DNA of 64,000 bases from Flavobacterium gelidilacus DSM 15343 (GCF_000422685.1 NZ_AUGN01000001.1:496001-560000); one strand, 5' to 3'; shown: positions 27,416-37,608, numbered from the stretch's first letter. A program made the numbers and translations. Notes: generated from the letters alone by a model not told the origin.

Positions 27416-27952
27416 TTAGAACATCCCAATTAACTTATTCACAGTATTCCAGTTCCTAGATGTTGCTGTTACATTTAGTTTTTTCTCAATGTATTTTTGA
27501 GTTAACCTTGTATTTCCTGCTCCTGTTTCTAATTTCATATAGATTCTGTTTCCATCTATGAAAGCTTCATCGGGTTTGAATTGACTTATTTTTAAATCAT
27601 TCAGCGCATTATTGTTTAATTCTTTTGAAATAAATGCAACGTATAATTTCTTTATATCAACATCCTTTTCTTTAAAAAATGGATTATTAGTCAAGCATTT
27701 TTCTAAATCTGATTTATTGATAACAATTGTTGGAACATCAAAACCTAATTGCTTTACGATTTCTTGTTTTATAGTAAATCCAACGCTTTGTGCATTCTCA
27801 TCTTCTGTTTCAAGGAACACATTTCCTGATTGTATATAAGTTTCAACATTCTGAAATCCAATCTTTTCGAGCATGCTTTTTAAAGCATCCATTTTAATCA
27901 TGTTGTGACCTGATACGTTTATTCCTCTTAGTAGTGCTAGGTGTTTTGTCAT
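27416..27952 (-). CDS. DUF1697 protein
   Basis: A 178-residue cytosolic protein. The family pattern is clear: ALLRGINVSGHN at the start, METYIQSGNVFLE-like VETYIQSGNVF near 38, and ending TSRNWNTVNKLIGM. The fold is known structurally in the family but no activity is established. It stands alone between the T9SS cargo and the REP/RAYT region. Confidence 0.85.
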   Translation of the reverse strand: MTKHLALLRGINVSGHNMIKMDALKSMLEKIGFQNVETYIQSGNVFLETEDENAQSVGFTIKQEIVKQLGFDVPTIVINKSDLEKCLTNNPFFKEKDVDIKKLYVAFISKELNNNALNDLKISQFKPDEAFIDGNRIYMKLETGAGNTRLTQKYIEKKLNVTATSRNWNTVNKLIGMF

Positions 27953-27975
27953 ACTTCCAAAATTACCGATATTTC

Positions 27976-27989
27976 ATCCCTAACGGGAT
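27976..27989. repeat. REP palindrome 1
   Basis: ATCCC-TAAC-GGGAT, 5-bp arms. Confidence 0.65.
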
Positions 27990-28058
27990 TTTTCTTTTTT
28001 TAATTTCTGATTACTTTGTTTTGTGAATATAAATTTTTATTTATCAACCTTAGTAAAA

Positions 28059-28073
28059 AATCCCGTAGGGATT
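28059..28073. repeat. REP palindrome 2
   Basis: AATCCC-GTA-GGGATT, 6-bp arms; reverse-complement orientation relative to copies 4 and 5. Confidence 0.7.
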
Positions 28074-28109
28074 AAATACTGGTATTGTAAACATAATATA
28101 TATTTTAAA

Positions 28110-28123
28110 ATCCCTTTAGGGAT
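28110..28123. repeat. REP palindrome 3
   Basis: ATCCC-TTTA-GGGAT, a diverged loop. Confidence 0.65.
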
Positions 28124-28147
28124 GACATTTAAGTTTGCTTTCTTTCT

Positions 28148-28609
28148 TTATTCTGGTTCTTTGAAAATATATCGTTCATCATACTCAATATCAAATACTT
28201 TTAAGAATGCTAAATACTCTTCTCTAAATGATTGTTTTTTGTGGTGCTCTTCTTGATTTTGTATATAATTAATTACGTTATGAACATGTGATTTAGAATA
28301 AGAAAATGCTCCATACCCTTCTTGCCATTTAAATTTTACTTTTAAGAACTTTTTTTCATTAATCCATTTAGATGAACTTCCTTTTACATCTTGCATTAAA
28401 TCAGAAATAGATTGAGTTGGTCGCATTCCAATAAAAAGATGAATATGGTCTTCTACTCCATTTATAGCCAATAATTTATGATTATTCTTCTTTACTATGC
28501 CAGAAATATATTGATACAGCTCTTCTTTGAATGACTTATCAATCAAAGCTTTTCTATATTTTACTACAAAAACGAATTGTATGTGTATTTGCGTGTAAGT
28601 GTTTGGCAT
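28148..28609 (-). CDS. REP-associated tyrosine transposase (IS200/IS605 Y1 family)
   Basis: A 153-residue Transposase_17/Y1 domain protein. The HUH metal motif is HIHLF in NGVEDHIHLFIG, the usual IS200-type start is YTQIHIQFVFVVKYRKALI, and the nucleophilic tyrosine is probably that of HNVINYIQNQEEHH. There is no TnpB partner. The surrounding ATCCC..GGGAT palindromes indicate the RAYT type, which cuts REP sequences, rather than an autonomous insertion sequence. The reading frame is intact. Confidence 0.85.
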   Translation of the reverse strand: MPNTYTQIHIQFVFVVKYRKALIDKSFKEELYQYISGIVKKNNHKLLAINGVEDHIHLFIGMRPTQSISDLMQDVKGSSSKWINEKKFLKVKFKWQEGYGAFSYSKSHVHNVINYIQNQEEHHKKQSFREEYLAFLKVFDIEYDERYIFKEPE

Positions 28610-28637
28610 TTTATGCTAATTATGTGTTTCTTATATC

Positions 28638-28650
28638 ATCCCTACGGGAT
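28638..28650. repeat. REP palindrome 4
   Basis: ATCCC-TAC-GGGAT, 28 bp upstream of the transposase start. Confidence 0.7.
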
Positions 28651-28687
28651 TTTATTGACATTGTGGTTTACTACTTACCTGAATGGA

Positions 28688-28700
28688 ATCCCTACGGGAT
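28688..28700. repeat. REP palindrome 5
   Basis: ATCCC-TAC-GGGAT, identical to copy 4, 37 bp further on. Confidence 0.7.
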
Positions 28701-28720
28701 TAATTTCATGTGATAAAGAT

Positions 28721-28752
28721 ATAAAAAATCCCAACTTAAAAAATTGGGATTT
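28721..28752 (-). terminator. Terminator of the ABC-F gene
   Basis: AAATCCCAA pairs with TTGGGATTT (28726-28734 and 28744-28752). On the minus strand the stem is followed by a run of T. The stem core resembles the adjacent REP arms. Confidence 0.75.
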
Positions 28753-28776
28753 GGTATTTTAAATATTGTAATTTTA

Positions 28777-30444
<1,668 letters not shown>

Positions 30445-30558
30445 TTAAATTCGTAGTTTTTTATGGTCTTATTTAGAATAATAATAGGTTTAATTTAACT
30501 ATGCTTTAACAACGCTATTAAAATGTAAACTATAAATTTGTTTTCGAAATAATATAGC

Positions 30559-31962
30559 ATGATAAAATATTTACATTTATTACCCTCAATTCTAACATTG
30601 TTATCCTTAGGCATGTTTACATCTTGTGACAAAAAACACAGTGATGAAGATTTTACTGCCTATTTTGGAGGTGAGGTTATTAACCCACAAACTAATTATG
30701 TTTTGTTTTTAAAAGATAATGAAGTAATTGATACTATATTTTTAGACAAAAAAAATCGTTTTCTTCACAAATTTGATTCCTTAACTCCAGGGTTATATAT
30801 TTTTAAACATCAACCAGAATATCAATATGTCTATTTTGACAAAAATGATAGTTTAATGGTAATGATCAATTCTAAAGATTTTGACAACTCCATAGTTTTT
30901 TGTGGAAGAGGCGGTGAAAAGAATAATTATTTGATGGAAATGTATCTTTTAAATGAAAAAGATCGTTCGAGTATGTATGATGTTTTTTTTAGAAATTCAA
31001 AAGATTTTATTAAAAACATTGATTCAAGCTATGCCGTTAGAAAAAAGGTCTATGAAAAACATAAATCAAAAAATGAATGGAACGCTAATTTTGATTCCTT
31101 AGCAATAGCAAGTTTAGAATTACCCCATTTTTATAAGAAAGAAGTTTATCCTTATGCACATAAATTTATTGCTGGTGAAAACGTGATTAATGATTTACCC
31201 AAAGATTATTATGACCATAGAAAGAGTGTTGATTTTGACAATCCAACATTTGCTAATTTTTATCCTTATGTAAATTATGTTACCTCATTATTAAACAACA
31301 TAACTTTTACTGAAAAAAAGGGAAATATTGACGAGTTTGCTTTAGAAAACAATATTAAAAAATTAAACATTGCCGACACTTTAATAAAAAACAGCAAAAT
31401 AAAAAATCATGTGTTAAATGGTTTGGCTTTGCGTTATTTAATGGAAGAGCAAAATATGTTTAACAACAGTGCTTTTATTAAACGTTTTCTTGAATTATCG
31501 ACCGATAAAAAAATGCAAAATGAAATAATTGATATAGAAAACTCAATTAATAAACTTGGTATTGGCAACACATTATCTTCTGAAAATTTTGTCAATGAAA
31601 AAAATGAACCAGTTGATTTAAATAAACTAATTACCAAAGAAACTGTTATCTTCTTTTACAATACAAACATTCAATCGCACCTAAATTCAGTTCATAGAAA
31701 AGTTATTGCTTTTAAAGAAAAATACCCCAACGTAAACTTTATCGCCATTAACATTGATGATAGTTATGAAGAATGGGAAAATAAATTAAATGATTTTAAT
31801 CATAAAAATATTATAGAAATTCATGCTGTTAATTCCGAAGCTATTAAAGAAAAATGGGTTATTTATAAAATTCATAGATCTATTATTCTTAATGCAGACG
31901 GAACCATAAAAAATGCCTTTGTAAATTTATTTGATGTAAATTTTGAGAAAAATTTGAATTAG
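30559..31962 (+). CDS. Lipoprotein with TlpA-like thioredoxin fold lacking CxxC
   Basis: A 467-residue lipoprotein (LSLGMFTSCDKK lipobox). The N-terminal ~100 residues look like the DUF4369-type beta domain found before TlpA domains in Bacteroidota. A helical middle follows. The last ~140 residues read like a thioredoxin fold (ETVIFFYNTN...KYPNVNFIAINIDDSYEEW). At the position where the CxxC should follow the first strand the sequence is NTNIQSH, so it cannot act as a thiol oxidoreductase. Probably a divergent, non-redox member. Confidence 0.6.
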   Translation: MIKYLHLLPSILTLLSLGMFTSCDKKHSDEDFTAYFGGEVINPQTNYVLFLKDNEVIDTIFLDKKNRFLHKFDSLTPGLYIFKHQPEYQYVYFDKNDSLMVMINSKDFDNSIVFCGRGGEKNNYLMEMYLLNEKDRSSMYDVFFRNSKDFIKNIDSSYAVRKKVYEKHKSKNEWNANFDSLAIASLELPHFYKKEVYPYAHKFIAGENVINDLPKDYYDHRKSVDFDNPTFANFYPYVNYVTSLLNNITFTEKKGNIDEFALENNIKKLNIADTLIKNSKIKNHVLNGLALRYLMEEQNMFNNSAFIKRFLELSTDKKMQNEIIDIENSINKLGIGNTLSSENFVNEKNEPVDLNKLITKETVIFFYNTNIQSHLNSVHRKVIAFKEKYPNVNFIAINIDDSYEEWENKLNDFNHKNIIEIHAVNSEAIKEKWVIYKIHRSIILNADGTIKNAFVNLFDVNFEKNLN

Positions 31963-31964
31963 AT

Positions 31965-32052
31965 TTCAGTGTTCAGTGTTCAGTGTTCAGTGTTCAGTGT
32001 TCAGTGTTCAGTGTTCAGTGTTCAGTGTTCAGTGTTCAGTGTTCAGTGTTCA
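31965..32052. repeat. Heptanucleotide tandem repeat TTCAGTG, 12.6 copies
   Basis: Twelve perfect copies of TTCAGTG plus four bases begin two bases after the stop codon of the preceding lipoprotein. The array is entirely intergenic. Perfect identity among copies suggests recent slippage, so copy number should vary between strains. Confidence 0.95.
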
Positions 32053-32072
32053 AAATTAAAATATAGTTATAT

Positions 32073-32108
32073 AAAAAAAGCGATTTTCACTTGAAAATCG
32101 CTTTTTTT
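32073..32108. terminator. Strong bidirectional terminator
   Basis: AAAAAAAGCGATTTTCA pairs with TGAAAATCGCTTTTTTT around a 2-nt loop, a 17-bp perfect stem between convergent genes. Confidence 0.9.
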
Positions 32109-32131
32109 ATTACTTTCGATTGAGCTACTAA

Positions 32132-32788
32132 CTACTTATTTCCTTTTTCGAAATCTGCAATAAACTGAGCTAACCCAATATCTGTTAAAGGGTGTTTCAT
32201 TAATCCCATAATAGATGATAAAGGTCCAGTCATAACGTCTGCTCCTATTTTTGCACAATTTACAATATGCATTGTATGACGAATTGAAGCCGCTAAGATT
32301 TGAGTTTCAAAACCATAGTTATCATAAATTTGACGAATTTCATCAATTAAATTTAAACCATCTGTAGAAACATCATCTAATCTTCCTAAAAATGGAGAAC
32401 AATAAGTTGCACCAGCTTTCGCTGCTAATAAGGCTTGCCCAGCAGAAAATATTAATGTCACGTTTGTTTTAACTCCTCTATCCGAAAAGTATTTACAAGC
32501 TTTAATTCCTTCTTTTGTCATAGGAAGTTTTACTACGATTTGTTCGTGTAATTCAGCTAATTCTTCCCCTTCTCTAATCATTCCATCATAATCAATGGCA
32601 TTTACTTCTGCACTTACATCACCTTCAACAAGGTTACAAATAGCTACATAATGTTTTAAGATATTATCTTTTCCTGTGATTCCTTCTTTTGCCATTAAAG
32701 ATGGATTTGTAGTAACTCCGTCTAAAACTCCTAATTCTTGAGCTTCCTTAATTTGAGCTAAATTTGCTGTGTCAATAAAAAATTTCAT
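32132..32788 (-). CDS. Transaldolase / fructose-6-phosphate aldolase family
   Basis: A 218-residue TIM-barrel enzyme of the short TalC/FSA group. The motifs MKFFIDTANLAQIKEA, GVTTNPSL, VVKLPMTKEGIKA (Schiff-base lysine), TNVTLIFSAGQALLAAKAGA and PFLGRLDD are all present. The short subfamily includes true transaldolases of the pentose phosphate pathway and fructose-6-phosphate aldolases; I cannot separate them by eye. In Flavobacteriia the transaldolase role is more likely. Confidence 0.88.
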   Translation of the reverse strand: MKFFIDTANLAQIKEAQELGVLDGVTTNPSLMAKEGITGKDNILKHYVAICNLVEGDVSAEVNAIDYDGMIREGEELAELHEQIVVKLPMTKEGIKACKYFSDRGVKTNVTLIFSAGQALLAAKAGATYCSPFLGRLDDVSTDGLNLIDEIRQIYDNYGFETQILAASIRHTMHIVNCAKIGADVMTGPLSSIMGLMKHPLTDIGLAQFIADFEKGNK

Positions 32789-32837
32789 ATTTAATTGTAT
32801 TTATTAGTGTTGTTCTTATATTTACTTATTCGACTTA

Positions 32838-33641
32838 TTATAATTTGTAATGATTCATTAGCATTTTTTCATACACTTTATCAGGTAAAATCCGTTTTAA
32901 TACAATTGAAAATTTTTGCATAAAAGCTCCAACTTTATAATGAATTTTTGGATTTGGTGTGTTGATGATTTTATAAATAACTTCTGCCATTTGATTTGGA
33001 TTGCTTCCACTATCAACATGAGAATCCATTTCTTTTAATGTATTTCCGTAAGTTGTTTCATAAGCAGAACCTTTTACAACTGGTGCATGATAACGACCAG
33101 CAGCAATATTTGTAGCAAAATCTCCTGGTGCAACGTTTGTAATATGAATTCCAAAAGACTTAACTTCCATTCGAAGGGCTTCTGTAATTAATTCTAAAGC
33201 TCCTTTTGAGGATGAATAAACGCTTCTATAAGGCAATCCCATATAACCAGCTATTGAAGTTATATTAATAATTAAACCTTGTTTTTGAGTTCTCATTTGA
33301 GGCAAAACTGCTTTCATGACTTCTATTGGTCCAAATAAATTAGTTTCAAAATTATTCTTTATTTCTTCTAACGGAATTTCTTCTAATGGTCCAGTAATTC
33401 CAACACCTGCGTTATTAATTACAACATCAATTCTTTTAGTAACCGATAAAACTTCAGCAATTGCTGTTTTAATAGAATTCACATATCTAACATCTAAAGC
33501 AACTAAAGGAAAAATAGAATTTTCAATTTTTGAAGGATTTCGACTTGTACCATAAACTATAAAGTCTTTATGATGAAGAAATTCTCCAATGGCTTTACCT
33601 ATTCCAGATGAAGCTCCTGTAATAAAAACAACTTTTTGCAT
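32838..33641 (-). CDS. Short-chain dehydrogenase/reductase
   Basis: A 267-residue SDR with the NAD(P) motif TGASSGIGKA at residues 8-17, NNAG in VVINNAGVGITG, catalytic Ser in NITSIAGYMGLPYRS and the YxxxK site YSSSKGALE. The classical SDR fold is complete. The substrate is unknown; the hydrophobic C-terminal extension (VGAFMQKFSIVLKRILPDKVYEKMLM) resembles the lipid-active 11-beta-HSD-like group. An exact -7 box lies upstream. Confidence 0.88.
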   Translation of the reverse strand: MQKVVFITGASSGIGKAIGEFLHHKDFIVYGTSRNPSKIENSIFPLVALDVRYVNSIKTAIAEVLSVTKRIDVVINNAGVGITGPLEEIPLEEIKNNFETNLFGPIEVMKAVLPQMRTQKQGLIINITSIAGYMGLPYRSVYSSSKGALELITEALRMEVKSFGIHITNVAPGDFATNIAAGRYHAPVVKGSAYETTYGNTLKEMDSHVDSGSNPNQMAEVIYKIINTPNPKIHYKVGAFMQKFSIVLKRILPDKVYEKMLMNHYKL

Positions 33642-33667
33642 TATTATTTATTCAAAATTTAGAGTTG

Positions 33668-33675
33668 CAAAGTTA
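33668..33675 (-). promoter_or_regulatory. -7 element of the SDR gene
   Basis: The minus strand reads TAACTTTG (TAnnTTTG), 26 bp upstream of the start codon. Confidence 0.5.
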
Positions 33676-33806
33676 ATTAAAAAGTTGAGTTAATTTTAAA
33701 GGAACTTTAACATCCAATTAAATAAAGGTTTATACTTTTACAGAGTAATTATACTAAATAAAAAAATCTTCCGGTTTGGAAGATAATTTGAATTTTTTAT
33801 GAGAAT

Positions 33807-33821
33807 CTGAAACAAGTTCAG
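33807..33821. repeat. Small palindrome CTGAA-ACAAG-TTCAG, copy 2
   Basis: Identical to 1679-1693. Here the stem extends to AATCTGAA/TTCAGATT (33804-33824). It follows the SRP RNA on the minus strand and may help end that transcript. Confidence 0.5.
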
Positions 33822-33832
33822 ATTAAAAAAAT

Positions 33833-33926
33833 GGCAAGCGACCTACATCGCACCGCTACAACCGCTTACCCTTGCTGCGTTCCCACCCTGGGGGATTCTG
33901 CAGGAGCTGGTCGTGTAGGACTTGCC
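33833..33926 (-). ncRNA. ffs: Signal recognition particle RNA (4.5S type)
   Basis: The minus strand folds as one long hairpin: GGCAAG at the 5' end pairs with CTTGCC at the 3' end. The apical part CAGGGTGGGAACGCAGCAAGG carries the GGAA tetraloop and the AGCA bulge of domain IV recognised by Ffh. At about 94 nt it is the short bacterial form without an Alu domain. The orientation is fixed by the tetraloop and by a perfect promoter at the 5' side. Confidence 0.92.
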
Positions 33927-33930
33927 GTTG

Positions 33931-33960
33931 CAAATATACAATCTTTTTGTATTTTTGCAA
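33931..33960 (-). promoter_or_regulatory. SRP RNA promoter
   Basis: On the minus strand TTG (33958-33960) is followed by 19 bases and TATATTTG (33931-33938). The predicted start a few bases later coincides with the 5' end of the RNA at 33926. Confidence 0.8.
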
Positions 33961-34014
33961 GTCATTTGTAGGTTAAAAAAAACGTTGTATATTCGATTTT
34001 TAAAAAAAATAATT

Positions 34015-35073
34015 ATGTTTAAATATAAGGTATTCTCTTTCATAGGTTTAACTATTCTGTCTATCTCATGTGGAGGAGATAAAAATGATGAAAAAAATAT
34101 TTTTTCTATAGATACATCCGCAATGATGCAAGCCTATAATCCATCTCAAAGTGTAGATTTAGCTTTAAAGAACGAAAAAAATAAAGATATTGACTCAGTC
34201 ATTTACTATATGAATGATAAAAACATTGGAAAATCATTAAAAAATAAAAAAATACACTTTTCACTAGAAAATCAAAAATTAGGATATACTCATGTAAAAG
34301 CTTTAATCTATTTTGAAGGTAAAAATGTAGAAACAGAAACCAATTTTATTATCTATGCAAAAGATGCTCCTGAATTATTAAATTATAAAATTGTAAATAC
34401 TTTTAATCATGATGGAAATTCTTATACGCAAGGTTATGAATTTTATGAAGGTAATTTAATTGAAGGAAGCGGTCAATACGGAAAATCCTCTTTAAGAAAA
34501 ACCGATTATAAGACAGGGAATGTACTAGAAAAAATAGATATTGATAAACAGTATTTTGGTGAAGGTGTTACCGTTTTAAAGGATAAAATTTATCAATTGA
34601 CATGGAATGAAAATAAAGCCTTTGTTTATGACGCTAAAACCTTTAAACTTGAAAAATCTATTCCTTATTTCAGAAAAGATTTATCAGGATGGGGATTGAC
34701 AAATGATGGTACAAATTTATATATGAGTGATGGTTCTGAGAAAATATACATTATAAATCCAGAAACGTTTGAAATGATAGATTATATAAATGTATACACA
34801 AATGCTAACAAAATAGATTCTATTAATGAAATGGAATGGATTGATGGAAAAATTTGGGCAAATATCTACGAAAAAGATATGGTCATCAAGATCGATCCAA
34901 AAACAGGTGCAATTGAGAAAATTCTCAACTTAAGTGATTTAAAAACGAAAATAACAAAGACCTTGAAACAAGGAGAAGTTTTAAATGGAATTGCTTATAA
35001 TCCTCAAACAAAAACAATACTCGTTACTGGCAAAAATTGGGATAAGTCGTTTGAAATTTCTGTAGAAAAATAA
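34015..35073 (+). CDS. Glutaminyl-peptide cyclotransferase, lipoprotein
   Basis: Cyclises N-terminal glutamine to pyroglutamate (plant/bacterial-type QC, a five-bladed propeller). The start at 34015 gives a lipoprotein signal (MFKYKVFSFIGLTILSISCGGD); longer upstream frames would run back through the SRP promoter. After an ~100-residue Ig-like N-terminal part, the propeller shows HDGNSYTQGYEFYEGNLIEGSG, EGVTVLKDKIYQLTW and LNGIAYNPQTKTILVTGKNWDK, which are family hallmarks. 352 residues. Confidence 0.85.
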   Translation: MFKYKVFSFIGLTILSISCGGDKNDEKNIFSIDTSAMMQAYNPSQSVDLALKNEKNKDIDSVIYYMNDKNIGKSLKNKKIHFSLENQKLGYTHVKALIYFEGKNVETETNFIIYAKDAPELLNYKIVNTFNHDGNSYTQGYEFYEGNLIEGSGQYGKSSLRKTDYKTGNVLEKIDIDKQYFGEGVTVLKDKIYQLTWNENKAFVYDAKTFKLEKSIPYFRKDLSGWGLTNDGTNLYMSDGSEKIYIINPETFEMIDYINVYTNANKIDSINEMEWIDGKIWANIYEKDMVIKIDPKTGAIEKILNLSDLKTKITKTLKQGEVLNGIAYNPQTKTILVTGKNWDKSFEISVEK

Positions 35074-35107
35074 AAAAGAGAGAAGCAATTTAATACTTCT
35101 CTCTTTT
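35074..35107. terminator. Bidirectional terminator
   Basis: AAAAGAGAGAAG (35074-35085) pairs with CTTCTCTCTTTT (35096-35107) between convergent genes. Confidence 0.85.
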
Positions 35108-35110
35108 ATT

Positions 35111-35599
35111 TTAAAAACTATACAAAAGTACTTTGCTTTTAGGAATTCCTTCTACTAATTTTGTATTCCATTTCTTAGCTATTCGCATTTCTTCTCCTAT
35201 TATAAAGTTTTTATTATCTACTTTAAAAAATTCTAATACAATAGAATCTTTACTTGAGTTTAATTCAATAACAAATTCGAGTGCATTAATTCTATTAGAT
35301 TCTTTATCCTCTTTAATAAAGCAGTATTTTATATCACTAATAGCAACTTTAGTTTTTAGATTATAGTCAGCTGTGTTTCTTAAGAAATAAAGCATTTGAT
35401 TATCATCACTAATTCCAATAATTGTATTATCAGTCCATGTATCGAATTCTATTACTTTCTTTTGATCTTCAGCAGCAAACTCATTTATTTTATTGACAAA
35501 CTGTTGTCTTCTTTTAAGAATTCTTTTATTAACTATAACTATAGGAGCAATTAGAACTAAAAAGAAAATAGTCCCAATAATTGTATTTGGTATATCCAT
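35111..35599 (-). CDS. Hypothetical membrane-anchored protein
   Basis: A 162-residue protein with one N-terminal transmembrane helix (IIGTIFFLVLIAPIVIV, residues ~6-22) and a soluble beta-rich domain (WTDNTIIGISDDNQMLYFLR, FVIELNSSKDSIVLEFFKVDN). No family recognised. Confidence 0.6.
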   Translation of the reverse strand: MDIPNTIIGTIFFLVLIAPIVIVNKRILKRRQQFVNKINEFAAEDQKKVIEFDTWTDNTIIGISDDNQMLYFLRNTADYNLKTKVAISDIKYCFIKEDKESNRINALEFVIELNSSKDSIVLEFFKVDNKNFIIGEEMRIAKKWNTKLVEGIPKSKVLLYSF

Positions 35600-35682
35600 T
35601 ATTTTTTGATTTTATAAATTATTACATAGAAATAAGTCCATTTTTATAGAAAACAGACTATAAAACGATAAAAAAAAATATA

Positions 35683-36063
35683 TTACCAAAAAAAATGAAA
35701 GGGGAAAATGATTTGAATTGCCGAAAACGAAACTTCTTTTTTGTCACAAAATGTCCATAGTAATTGAACTTTATTTGTAAAATATTGTTCCTTTTTTGAC
35801 AAAGAGTTACAAAGAAACTTAGCCAATAACTTTTTATTAGCTAATGAAGAATCAAATGTTAAATTGGAATTTAAAAACTGATAATGTATTTCATTTGATA
35901 TACCAAACGATTGAAAACCAGATTCATTTGTAGTAATAGAAGCTTGTTTTTTATAGGAAGTTTTTTCAACAGAATTGAAATTAATACTAGTTGATGCTTC
36001 CATTTTTTGAGAGAAAAATGAAAGTAAAACAAGGACTAATATTAATTTTAAACCTTTATACAT
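35683..36063 (-). CDS. Small secreted hypothetical protein
   Basis: The ATG at 36063 (MYKGLKLILVLVLLSFFSQKMEAS) gives a clean signal peptide; an upstream TTG at 36084 is less likely. The mature ~105 residues are polar with one Cys in the C-terminal half and a hydrophobic end (IQIIFPFHFFW). No recognised motif. It is separated from the next gene by 70 bp of AT-rich DNA. Confidence 0.5.
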   Translation of the reverse strand: MYKGLKLILVLVLLSFFSQKMEASTSINFNSVEKTSYKKQASITTNESGFQSFGISNEIHYQFLNSNLTFDSSLANKKLLAKFLCNSLSKKEQYFTNKVQLLWTFCDKKEVSFSAIQIIFPFHFFW

Positions 36064-36134
36064 TATCGTATTTAATGCAAACAAAATTATTTAAAGAAAT
36101 AATAGAAACTTCAAATAAAATGTTAATTTTTTAA

Positions 36135-36656
36135 TTAGGCTGATTGATTTCTTAAACTCTTTTTCATTTTATAATGCGCTTTTGTGCTAATGTATAATGT
36201 TTTATTTAAATCTGTAAAAACAGCACCATTTTTATCGGTAATTATTAAATTTTTAGTATAATTAAATTCCTGATTTAAAGCAACTTGCCTTATAATAGTA
36301 TCAATTTCTTCTTTAGAGAATTCAAAAACAACATATGCATTTTCATAAGCTGGTTTTTTAAATCTAATTTCTGAAGATTTATCCCAAACTACGTAGTCAT
36401 TTCCTAAAATATGCATTAATTGAATCATATAAATTGGATCTGTTGCAGAAAACAAACTTCCTCCAAACATTGATCCTACATAATTACGGTTTTTATAACT
36501 TAATTTTATTTTAACTTTAACCAAAAACAAATCATCTGAAACAAAAGTAATTTTACCACAACTCCTTTTATACATTGGAGACAAGTTAAACATGGTTTTA
36601 AATAAAGTCGCTTGTTTAAAGAATTTATTTAGAAATACATAAATCTTATCGTACAT
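36135..36656 (-). CDS. DUF4442 hot-dog-fold thioesterase-like protein
   Basis: A 173-residue protein with the DUF4442 pattern: FNLSPMYKRSCGKITFVSDD, KNRNYVGSMFGGSLFSATDP (the central hot-dog helix) and VVWDKSSEIRFKKPA. The fold is shared with acyl-CoA thioesterases; activity is inferred, not shown. It starts one base after the stop of the nitronate-monooxygenase-like gene, so the two are cotranscribed. Confidence 0.8.
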   Translation of the reverse strand: MYDKIYVFLNKFFKQATLFKTMFNLSPMYKRSCGKITFVSDDLFLVKVKIKLSYKNRNYVGSMFGGSLFSATDPIYMIQLMHILGNDYVVWDKSSEIRFKKPAYENAYVVFEFSKEEIDTIIRQVALNQEFNYTKNLIITDKNGAVFTDLNKTLYISTKAHYKMKKSLRNQSA

Positions 36657-36657
36657 A

Positions 36658-37608
36658 TTAATGTGTTAAATTAGCTACTATTTCTTTTAAAGGCAAAATA
36701 GCTTTTGTAGCTTCAATACTTGGTCCAGCTACCCAAACCGTTTTATATGTTGCTTGTGTTGCAGCTTTTTCAGTTGCTTTCATTCCGATATAAAAACGCA
36801 CCATCTTTACCCATTTTTTTAGGCTTTTATTTTTGTTTAATAAACTTTCTAACCAAGTTTCTTTAGTTCCAATTTTTTGAACATAAGGTGTATTTATAAC
36901 TGTACAAGGTGTACCTGAAATTCTTTGTGTCATTACGATATCTTTTGCACCATAATCTACACACGCTTGTTTGTATTCATCAGAAACTCCAGCTTCATTT
37001 GAGGCAATAAAAGGACTTCCAACAGAAACTCCGATTGCACCATAACTTATCATTTTATCAATATCTGCTTTACTACTAACTCCACCAGCCGAAATTACTG
37101 GTAAACTTGTATTTTCGTTTAATTCTCTTATCAATTCTTCTGGATTATGATTTCCTCTATGTCCACCAGCTTGATTGTTGACAGCAATTAACGCATCACC
37201 TCCTAAACTTTCTACTTTTTTAGAAAAAGATAAATCAGTGACATCACAAAAAACTTTTATTCCAACTTTATGTGCTTGGTTAATTGTTTCTTCTGGACTT
37301 CCTAAGGATGTTATTATAAAATCCACTCCTTCTTCACAAATAACTTGTAATTGATCTTTATATTTAGGATTTGATTTGTTTACAATTAAATTATATCCAA
37401 ACGAACCACCTTCTACTTTTGCTGCTTTTAACTCTTGTATAGAAGCTCTCAATTCTTCTAATGTTCTATAATTTAATGCTGGAATACAACCTGCTACTCC
37501 ACTTTTCATGCCTTCAATAACCATTTTTGTATTAGAAACTAAAAACATTGGAGCAATTATTATTGGATGTTTTATATTTAATAACGAAGTAAGAGTTTGC
37601 TTTTGCAT
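36658..37608 (-). CDS. Nitronate monooxygenase-like flavoprotein
   Basis: A 316-residue FMN TIM-barrel of the 2-nitropropane dioxygenase/FabK-like family. It has IKHPIIIAPMFLVSN at the start, DALIAVNNQAGGHRG (family His), LPVISAGGVSSKADIDKMISYGAIGVSVGSPF and TQRISGTPC. It could oxidise alkyl nitronates or act as an NAD(P)H flavin oxidoreductase. Upstream of the DUF4442 gene in a two-gene operon. Confidence 0.85.
   Translation of the reverse strand: MQKQTLTSLLNIKHPIIIAPMFLVSNTKMVIEGMKSGVAGCIPALNYRTLEELRASIQELKAAKVEGGSFGYNLIVNKSNPKYKDQLQVICEEGVDFIITSLGSPEETINQAHKVGIKVFCDVTDLSFSKKVESLGGDALIAVNNQAGGHRGNHNPEELIRELNENTSLPVISAGGVSSKADIDKMISYGAIGVSVGSPFIASNEAGVSDEYKQACVDYGAKDIVMTQRISGTPCTVINTPYVQKIGTKETWLESLLNKNKSLKKWVKMVRFYIGMKATEKAATQATYKTVWVAGPSIEATKAILPLKEIVANLTH

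Larger units (their letters stand above)
27976..28700. mobile_element. REP/RAYT locus
   Basis: A single-domain tyrosine transposase gene is surrounded by five short palindromes built on ATCCC...GGGAT: 27976-27989, 28059-28073, 28110-28123, 28638-28650 and 28688-28700. Three lie on the 3' side of the gene and two on the 5' side. Such flanking is the hallmark of REP-associated tyrosine transposases. Confidence 0.75.

Noticed and set aside
28148..28609. Complete IS200/IS605 insertion sequence
   Set aside because: No TnpB or clear left/right element ends with a cleavage tetranucleotide were seen; the surrounding small palindromes fit RAYT/REP better.
33843..34043. Minus-strand 66-residue frame
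   Set aside because: It lies almost entirely over the SRP RNA and its promoter.
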